Assembly: GCF_900109685.1 (NCBI RefSeq)
Contig: NZ_FOBB01000008.1
Span: 1 to 64,000, forward strand
Direction: 5' to 3'
From: Chitinophaga rupis
GTDB lineage: Bacteria; Bacteroidota; Bacteroidia; Chitinophagales; Chitinophagaceae
Length of the DNA stretch: 64,000 bases
Under the pieces are notes generated by a model, which worked only from the letters and a program-made list of their open reading frames with translations, was not told where the DNA came from and did not search any database. The position numbers and the translations under genes were made by a program. Position 1 is the stretch's first letter; each line of letters starts with the position of its first letter. Shown in pieces: positions 57,834-64,000 of the stretch.

Positions 57834-59147
57834 ATGAAGTTAGTGGACAAATTTTCTCTGTGGTTTATAGGTGTTATGATCTTTATAACACCTATTACAG
57901 CATATATCTGTTATTACAACCTGGAAAAGAACATCAATAAGGCGGAGATCACTCACCTGAAAGAGCTGAACGTTCGCATGGCCGACCGTTTAAGCAGGGG
58001 AGAAGCCATGAATGCCATCGCCCCGAAAGGCACTAACCTGGAAGTGGTGAAACTGGCCACTGCCTTACCGCAAAACCGGGTACAGGTGCAAAAAACAGAC
58101 AATCTTGAAGAGGATAGCAAAGGCATGCTAAGCCTGCTAACAGTTCATTCCTATTTTGATATTAAGGGCCAGCCCTACCGCATTTCTTCCTACAATTACA
58201 TTCCCAGCGCCAAACAGATCTACAGTGTTATACTGGATACTGTTTTCTGGAAGCTGCTGCTTATTATACTTTGCGTAGCCATTACCATCCGCCTGGTTTC
58301 TCAGCGTATCCTGCATTCCCTGCGCATGACCATAAAAACCATCCAGGGCTTTAATGTAAAGAACCGGGTACAATTCTCCCCCAGCGGCACTAAGGAGTTT
58401 AAAGAGCTGAATTCCTTTTTACAGAAAATGACGGATAAAGCGGTGGATGAATACTGCGCTATCAAGGAATTCAGCGAGAATGCCTCGCATGAGCTGCAAA
58501 CGCCCCTGGCTGTTCTGCGCAATAAGGTGGAGCTGTTAAGTGAAACCGCTATTGAAGAAGAACAGGCTTTACTGTTGGGCGATATGCAGAACGCCATTGA
58601 GAAGCTTTCCAAGATCAACCGCTCCCTTACCTTGCTGGCCAAGCTGGAAAATAACGAGTACACGGTTTCAGAGCAGATCAAATTCTGCAAAATAGCCAAA
58701 GACGTACTGGCGGCCTATGAGGACCGCATTGAGATGAAAAATATTTCTGTAAGAACAGAGATCGATAAAGGTATTTTGCTGAAGATACACCCGGTAATGG
58801 CAGATATGCTGATGAATAACCTGCTGGGCAATGCTATTCGCCATAACGTGCAGGATGGCAGCATTGAGCTGATCCTCACACAAAAGCAATTAACGGTAAA
58901 GAACACCGGCCTGCCGCCTGTAATGCCCACGGAGGAACTGTTCCAGCGGTTTAAGAAAAGTAACCAGTGCAGTGAGAGTGTAGGCCTGGGCTTATCCATC
59001 GTAAAACAGATCTGCGAGGTAAGCGGCTTTAACGTATCTTATCAATACAGGAACCAGCAACATATATTACAGGTAGATTTTCAACCCCGGTCCCGGGAAG
59101 AAATGAAGCTGAACCGGCAGGATAACCTGGCGCCGGCCCTTGTATAA
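57834..59147 (+). CDS. Sensor histidine kinase (EnvZ/HisKA type)
   Basis: 437 residues. Two membrane helices (about 8-28 and 135-155) with a 105-residue periplasmic domain between; H-box EFSENASHELQTPLAVLRNK (phospho-His about 220), N-box LLGNAIRHN and G-box VGLGLSIVKQI. Cognate kinase of the regulator at 57138. Signal unknown; the adjacent efflux genes suggest a membrane stress or toxic compound. Confidence 0.93.
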   Translation: MKLVDKFSLWFIGVMIFITPITAYICYYNLEKNINKAEITHLKELNVRMADRLSRGEAMNAIAPKGTNLEVVKLATALPQNRVQVQKTDNLEEDSKGMLSLLTVHSYFDIKGQPYRISSYNYIPSAKQIYSVILDTVFWKLLLIILCVAITIRLVSQRILHSLRMTIKTIQGFNVKNRVQFSPSGTKEFKELNSFLQKMTDKAVDEYCAIKEFSENASHELQTPLAVLRNKVELLSETAIEEEQALLLGDMQNAIEKLSKINRSLTLLAKLENNEYTVSEQIKFCKIAKDVLAAYEDRIEMKNISVRTEIDKGILLKIHPVMADMLMNNLLGNAIRHNVQDGSIELILTQKQLTVKNTGLPPVMPTEELFQRFKKSNQCSESVGLGLSIVKQICEVSGFNVSYQYRNQQHILQVDFQPRSREEMKLNRQDNLAPALV

Positions 59148-59264
59148 ATTCCACCTTACTATCTAAATCAATAGTGGCATGCTTGATAACATGCCTTGCG
59201 AAAGCCTTGTCCCTAAAGGATTTCAGCCCCGGAATTTTCCTGATCATTTTCTTAAAAAGTATTC

Positions 59265-59286
59265 TTACTTCAAAATTACTTCAAAA
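59265..59286 (+). promoter_or_regulatory. TTCAAAA double box upstream of the TolC gene
   Basis: Exact 11-bp tandem repeat TTACTTCAAAA at 59265-59275 and 59276-59286. The TTCAAAA boxes have the same 11-nt spacing as upstream of the regulator gene at 57097. The repeat overlaps the expected -33 region of a weak -7 box (TCATTTTG, 59293-59300), the position of a class II activator site. Confidence 0.55.
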
Positions 59287-59326
59287 AGATGTAGTCATTT
59301 TGCACTTGGATTTATAGCTTTCGTAA

Positions 59327-60748
59327 ATGAATACTTTGCAAAATCGACCGTTCATGTTTGAGAAAAAATTTTTATTGATCCTTTCATTTTTTATTGTTGC
59401 CAACATCTCTCTGTTAAGCGCACAACAAACCCTTACTCTGAAGGATGCGATCCAAACGGCTCTCAATAATTATGGAACGATCAAAGCTAAATCCAGTTAT
59501 GCAGCGTCTTCACAGGCAAGTGTGGTACAGGCAAAGCGCGATTACCTGCCTAACCTGAATGTATCTGCACAGCAGGATTATGGTACCGTTAACGGCCAGA
59601 ATGGCCCGCTGTATGGCTTTGGCGGCCTGGCGGTTGCCTCTGCAGGCCAGCCTTTACCTGATCAGAACTGGAATGCCGCTTTCGGCGGATTATACCTTAC
59701 CAATATTAACTGGGATTTTTTTGCTTTTGGCCGCGCCAAAGAAAAGATCAAAACAGTGCAAGCGGTTGCTACCAGGGATACCAAGGACTGGCAGCAGGAA
59801 ATTTTTCAACAGGAAATTAGGGTAGCAGCCGCTTACCTGAATTTATTGGCCGCGCAAAAGCTTACGCTGTCTTACCAGAAGAACCTGAGCCGGGCAGATA
59901 CTTTCCGCCGCGTGGTGGTGACCCGTGTAAAGAATGGTTTGAATCCCGGGGTGGATTCATCACAGGCTAATGCAGAAGTTTCCAATGCAAAGATCGCGCT
60001 TACCCGTGCGCTGGACTTTCAGCAAACACAATCCAACCAGCTGGCACAGCTGATGGGTGTACCGGCACAGGACTTTAACCTGGATACCTTTTTCGTAGCC
60101 CGCGTACCGGCTGTACTGGCCGATTCTGCCGCTATTGAAAACCATCCCACCCTGCAATGGTTTAAAAGCCGTATAGCCGTAAGCGATGAGCAGGCAAAAT
60201 ATTACCATACGTTCAACTACCCGGTATTTTCTCTGGTAGGTGTGCTGCAAACACGCGGCTCCGGCTTTGATCCTTCCTATAACGCCGCTAACCTGGATGC
60301 TTATAAGCAGTCGTACTGGGACGGGGTAAAACCTACCCGCACCAACTACCTTTTTGGCATAGGCGTTACCTGGAACATAACGCAGCCTTTACGTATATCC
60401 CAGCAGGTGAAGTCGCAGAAACTGATCAGTAAAGGCTTGCAGGCGGAGTATGAGCTGGCGGATCAGCAGATCCGCGCACAGCTGAAGCTGTCTGATACTA
60501 AGATCAGCAATGCGCTGGATAATTATAACGAAGCGCCCATACAGGTGAAAGCTGCTTCAGATGCGTTTTTACAGAAATCAGTATTATATAAAAATGGTCT
60601 CACCAACCTGGTAGATGTTACGCAGGCACTCTATACGTTAATACGCGCAGAAACCGACCGTGATATTGCCTACAGCAATGTATGGCAGGCCTTGTTGCTG
60701 AAAGCCTCCGCCAGCGGTGATTTTAACCTGTTTGAAGGACAACTTTGA
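59327..60748 (+). CDS. TolC-family outer membrane efflux protein
   Basis: 473 residues. Signal peptide near the start: from Met1 it reads MNTLQNRPFMFEKKFLLILS; Met10 (59354) is an equally plausible start. Helical repeat pairs of OEP (LTLKDAIQTALNNYGTIKAK; second half LADQQIRAQLKLSDTKISNA) form the trimeric channel; conserved region GLTNLVDVTQALYTLIRAET near the C-terminus. It is followed after 48 bases by the RND pump, with no adaptor gene between, so the adaptor would have to lie beyond the right edge or elsewhere. Confidence 0.92.
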   Translation: MNTLQNRPFMFEKKFLLILSFFIVANISLLSAQQTLTLKDAIQTALNNYGTIKAKSSYAASSQASVVQAKRDYLPNLNVSAQQDYGTVNGQNGPLYGFGGLAVASAGQPLPDQNWNAAFGGLYLTNINWDFFAFGRAKEKIKTVQAVATRDTKDWQQEIFQQEIRVAAAYLNLLAAQKLTLSYQKNLSRADTFRRVVVTRVKNGLNPGVDSSQANAEVSNAKIALTRALDFQQTQSNQLAQLMGVPAQDFNLDTFFVARVPAVLADSAAIENHPTLQWFKSRIAVSDEQAKYYHTFNYPVFSLVGVLQTRGSGFDPSYNAANLDAYKQSYWDGVKPTRTNYLFGIGVTWNITQPLRISQQVKSQKLISKGLQAEYELADQQIRAQLKLSDTKISNALDNYNEAPIQVKAASDAFLQKSVLYKNGLTNLVDVTQALYTLIRAETDRDIAYSNVWQALLLKASASGDFNLFEGQL

Positions 60749-60796
60749 TAGGCAGTAGTTTAAGGAATTGGTATTGATCATTCACACAACAGTATT

Positions 60797-63700
60797 ATGA
60801 ATCTCATTCGTTTTGCACTTCGTAAGCCTATTACCATCCTGGTATTGGTAGCCGGGTTATGCTTCTTTGGTATTAAAGCTGTCACAACGATCAAGATCGA
60901 CATCTTCCCAAAGCTGGATATGCCGGTGATCTACCTCTCACACCCGTTTGGTGGTTACACTTCCACACAAATGGAATCATTCTTTGGTAAACAGTACATC
61001 AACATCCTGTTATATGTGAATGGGGTAAAAAGTATTGAAACCAAGAATATACAGGGGTTAACACTGATCAAGATCAACTTTTATCCCGGTACCAACATGG
61101 CGCAGGCCGCAGCAGAAGTGAGCGCATTCTCCAACCGTATCCAGGCCATTTTTCCGCCGGGCTCCAACCCGCCGTTCATCATACGTTTTGACGCTTCTAC
61201 CTTACCAATAGGACAGCTGGTGCTAAGCAGCGACAAACGTAGTAATAACGAGCTGCTGGATATGGCCAACGTATACGTGCGTTCTTCCTTTACCTCTATT
61301 CCTGGCCTGGTGGGCTCTACGCCTTTTGGAGGTAACATCCGCACGGTGGTAATTAAAGCCGACCCGGAATTGTTACGCTCCCATAACATGACGCCGGACC
61401 AGCTGGTGGAAGCGCTGCGCCTCAATAACCAAACAGCGCCTTCCGGTAATGTGCGCATTGGCGATAAGAACTACATTACCCCTGCCAATACAACCATTAA
61501 ACAGGTAAAAGATTTTGAAAATATCCCCCTCTTTAAAAGCGGAGTACAAAACCTTTACCTGCGCGATGTGGCTACGGTAGAAGATGGTGCAGATGTGACC
61601 ACCAGCTATGCCCTCATTAACGGCCGCCGCTCTGTATACCTGGATATTGCAAAAGCTGCCGATGCCTCTACCTGGGAAGTAGTGCAGAATCTGAAAAAAG
61701 CCCTGCCTAAAATACAGTCACAGCTACCGGACGATGTGAAGCTGAGCTACGAGTTTGACCAGTCCGTATATGTAATAAACTCCGTTAAAAGCTTGCTGAC
61801 CGAGGGCGCCATAGGCGCTGTGCTAACAGGTTTAATGGTGCTGTTGTTCCTGGGCGACCCGCGCGGTGCGCTGATCGTGATCTTAACCATTCCCACTTCC
61901 ATTATATCAGGCGTGCTGTTCCTGAGCTTGTTCGGGCAAACGATTAACATCATGACGCTGAGCGGCCTGGCACTGGCCATTGGGATATTGGTGGATGAAA
62001 GTACGGTAACCATTGAGAATATACACCAGCACTTTGACCTTGGCAAACCCAAGGCCCTGGCCATCTGGGACGCCTGTAAGGAAATAGCCTTTCCCAAGCT
62101 GCTCATCCTGTTCTGTATCCTGGCGGTGTTTGCACCGGCATTTACTATGGGCGGCATACCGGGATCCTTGTTCCTGCCACTGGCGCTGGCCATTGGTTTC
62201 AGCATGATCGTTTCTTACTTCCTGGCGCAAACTTTTGTACCGGTAATGGCTAACTGGATCATGAAGGTAAAACATCATCAAGGCCCGGATGGCAAGCCGC
62301 TTACAGAGCAGGAAGAATTTGCAGCCTCCGGCCTGCATGCAGGTGAAAGCACCTGGGACCAGAAAAAAGCGCTGGTAGAACATCCTGGTCATAACGGAAA
62401 GCTGAGCCGCTTTGATAAGCTGCGTAACCGGTATTTACGTTTTATTGACAGGATGATGCCTTACCGCAAACTTATTGTAACCGCTTACCTGCTGGTGGTT
62501 TCCGGTATTGTGTACCTGCTTATTACCAGTATTGGGCGCGATGTGTTGCCAAAGGTGAACGGCTCCCAGTTCCAGGTACGTATGCGCGCCCCGGATGGTA
62601 CCCGTATTGAGGAAACAGAGAAGAAGACCATACAGCTTACCAATGCGGTGAATGATATAGTAGGGAAGGAGAACGTATCTATTACTTCCGCCTTTGTAGG
62701 CCTGCACCCACAGCTGTTTTCCACGGCGCCCATCTTTTTATGGATGGCAGGCCCGCATGAATCTGTGTTGCAGGTAGCGTTAAGCGAGCATTATAAAACT
62801 GACCTGGATGAGCTGAAAGATAAGATCCGCGGCCGGATGCACAATATAGATCCGCAGGTACAGCTTTCTTTTGAGCCGATAGAATTAACGGATAAAATAC
62901 TGAGCCAGGGATCCCCCACTCCTATAGAAGTACGTTTTGCCGGCCGTAATAAAAAGCTGAATGAGCAGTATGCGGCAAAGATGGTGGAGAAATTAAAACA
63001 GATCCCTTATCTGCGCGATGTGCAGCTGGGTCAGTCTATCCACTACCCGGCCCTGAACATTAATATTGACAGGGTACGCGCTGCGCAGCTGGGAGTGGAC
63101 CTGAACGATGTAACCCGTTCCCTGATAGCCAGCACCTCCTCATCCCGTTTAACGGAAAAGAATATCTGGGTAGATGAGCGGGCCGGCCTGAGTTATAACG
63201 TACAGGTACAGGTACCGGAAAACCAGATCACCAGCCAGAATGATATAGGTGAAATTCCGCTGTTGCGTAACACGGCGCGCCCCATCCTGAGCGATGTGGC
63301 CACCATTACACCGGAGCTTACCTACGGGGAAAATGATAACCTGGGATCTTTACCCATATTAACGGTAACGGCTAACCTGAGTAATAAAGATCTTGGAGAT
63401 GCTTCTAATGATGTGCGTAAGGCCATTGCCTCCCTGGGTGACTTACCCCGAGGGTTAAACGTGGAGCTGATAGGTTTGAGCAGCACGTTAACGGATACAC
63501 TGGATAGTTTACAAAGCGGTTTGATAGTAGCCATTGTGGTAATATTCCTGATGCTGGCTGCTAACTTCCAGTCGTTCAAAGTATCTGCCATTGTACTGGC
63601 TACGGTGCCGGCGGTGCTGTTAGGTTCCCTGGCCTTGCTGATGCTGGCCGGGTCTACGCTGAACCTGCAGTCTTACATGGGGATGATCATGTCTGTGGGG

Positions 63701-64000
63701 GTATCCATTTCCAACGCGGTATTACTGATCACCAATGCGGAGCAGATACGTGTACACAACGGAGATGCGCTAACATCTGCCAAAGAGGCGGCTGCCCTGC
63801 GTTTGCGTCCCATCCTGATGACCGCCCTTGCAATGGTGGTAGGTATGATACCGATGGCCAGCGGCCTGGGGGAAGCCGGCGATCAGTCATCACCTTTGGG
63901 CCGTGCGGTAATTGGCGGGCTGATTGCTTCCACTTTTGCGGCGCTGTTTATTTTGCCTCTGGCCTTTGCATGGGGACAGGGCAGAACCACTACACAAAGC
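60797..64000 (+). CDS. RND-family efflux transporter permease (partial, 3' end cut)
   Basis: Open from ATG 60797 (MNLIRFALRKPITILVLVAG) through 1068 codons to the window edge with no stop. Inner-membrane proton-driven pump of the AcrB/CzcA type. TM1 is followed by the porter domain (FGGYTSTQMESFFGKQYINI); the TM4 region reads GLALAIGILVDESTVTIEN, where AcrB has two Asp for proton relay and here a Glu takes the second position; the TM10-12 region (SYMGMIMSVGVSISNAVLLI; GRAVIGGLIASTFAALFILP) is typical. Substrate class cannot be told. Genes downstream are outside the window. Confidence 0.93.
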   Translation, partial: MNLIRFALRKPITILVLVAGLCFFGIKAVTTIKIDIFPKLDMPVIYLSHPFGGYTSTQMESFFGKQYINILLYVNGVKSIETKNIQGLTLIKINFYPGTNMAQAAAEVSAFSNRIQAIFPPGSNPPFIIRFDASTLPIGQLVLSSDKRSNNELLDMANVYVRSSFTSIPGLVGSTPFGGNIRTVVIKADPELLRSHNMTPDQLVEALRLNNQTAPSGNVRIGDKNYITPANTTIKQVKDFENIPLFKSGVQNLYLRDVATVEDGADVTTSYALINGRRSVYLDIAKAADASTWEVVQNLKKALPKIQSQLPDDVKLSYEFDQSVYVINSVKSLLTEGAIGAVLTGLMVLLFLGDPRGALIVILTIPTSIISGVLFLSLFGQTINIMTLSGLALAIGILVDESTVTIENIHQHFDLGKPKALAIWDACKEIAFPKLLILFCILAVFAPAFTMGGIPGSLFLPLALAIGFSMIVSYFLAQTFVPVMANWIMKVKHHQGPDGKPLTEQEEFAASGLHAGESTWDQKKALVEHPGHNGKLSRFDKLRNRYLRFIDRMMPYRKLIVTAYLLVVSGIVYLLITSIGRDVLPKVNGSQFQVRMRAPDGTRIEETEKKTIQLTNAVNDIVGKENVSITSAFVGLHPQLFSTAPIFLWMAGPHESVLQVALSEHYKTDLDELKDKIRGRMHNIDPQVQLSFEPIELTDKILSQGSPTPIEVRFAGRNKKLNEQYAAKMVEKLKQIPYLRDVQLGQSIHYPALNINIDRVRAAQLGVDLNDVTRSLIASTSSSRLTEKNIWVDERAGLSYNVQVQVPENQITSQNDIGEIPLLRNTARPILSDVATITPELTYGENDNLGSLPILTVTANLSNKDLGDASNDVRKAIASLGDLPRGLNVELIGLSSTLTDTLDSLQSGLIVAIVVIFLMLAANFQSFKVSAIVLATVPAVLLGSLALLMLAGSTLNLQSYMGMIMSVGVSISNAVLLITNAEQIRVHNGDALTSAKEAAALRLRPILMTALAMVVGMIPMASGLGEAGDQSSPLGRAVIGGLIASTFAALFILPLAFAWGQGRTTTQS

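Overview
The window is about 64 kb of a Bacteroidota chromosome, most likely family Chitinophagaceae (Chitinophaga-like). The evidence is the conserved Bacteroidota cluster rpmB-rpmG-DUF4295-ftsY-rimO, TAnnTTTG-type promoters, families largely typical of the phylum (DUF4382, DUF4199, propeller histidine kinases, LytTR/LytS pairs) and Bacteroidota-type ParE/ParC. It looks like ordinary chromosome. The only mobile element seen is the end of an IS3-family element at the left edge. No rRNA, tRNA or CRISPR array was found.

Layout. 1-3.3 kb: IS3 end, class A beta-lactamase-like gene, a micro-ORF, and a peroxiredoxin plus AhpD-like pair. 3.5-9.1 kb: ribosomal proteins L28 and L33, DUF4295, FtsY, RimO and a DEAD-box helicase. 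9.2-17 kb: glycogen branching enzyme, DUF4382 lipoprotein, KGG-repeat stress protein, a 1.3 kb gene-poor stretch with a candidate small RNA, and a GH31 glycosidase. 17-23 kb: BNR-repeat protein, a large propeller sensor kinase with its response regulator, and two micro-ORFs. 23-29 kb: topoisomerase IV parE and parC flanking DUF1835 and cupin genes. 29.4-34.9 kb (minus strand): a tightly overlapping operon with a type III polyketide synthase, methyltransferase, FAD oxidoreductase, UbiA-like prenyltransferase and YceI protein, probably making a modified phenolic or quinone lipid. 35-41.9 kb (minus): two glycosyltransferases, DUF4199, a dihydroorotase homologue with degraded metal ligands, and an HTTM/DCC membrane cluster. 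42-53 kb: small regulators, lipoproteins, a LytTR two-component pair, ThuA protein, a membrane LuxR protein with DUF4199, and a MATE exporter. 53.7-64 kb: cupin protein, a CBM plus alpha-galactosidase-like enzyme, then an OmpR-type two-component system next to a TolC/RND efflux operon cut by the right edge.

The most unusual whole-window signal is a set of intergenic short repeats. All have a 7-nt period but belong to at least four sequence families (cores AAAGCNN, AATTACG, ATGGACC and AATAATG/AAGAATG). They often begin at, or supply, the stop codons of neighbouring genes, and in one case have been read into a protein N-terminus. Other points of interest are the type III PKS operon, two short promoter-to-terminator units that share sequence words in opposite orientation, and an 11-nt-phased TTCAAAA double box upstream of both the OmpR-type regulator and the efflux operon.
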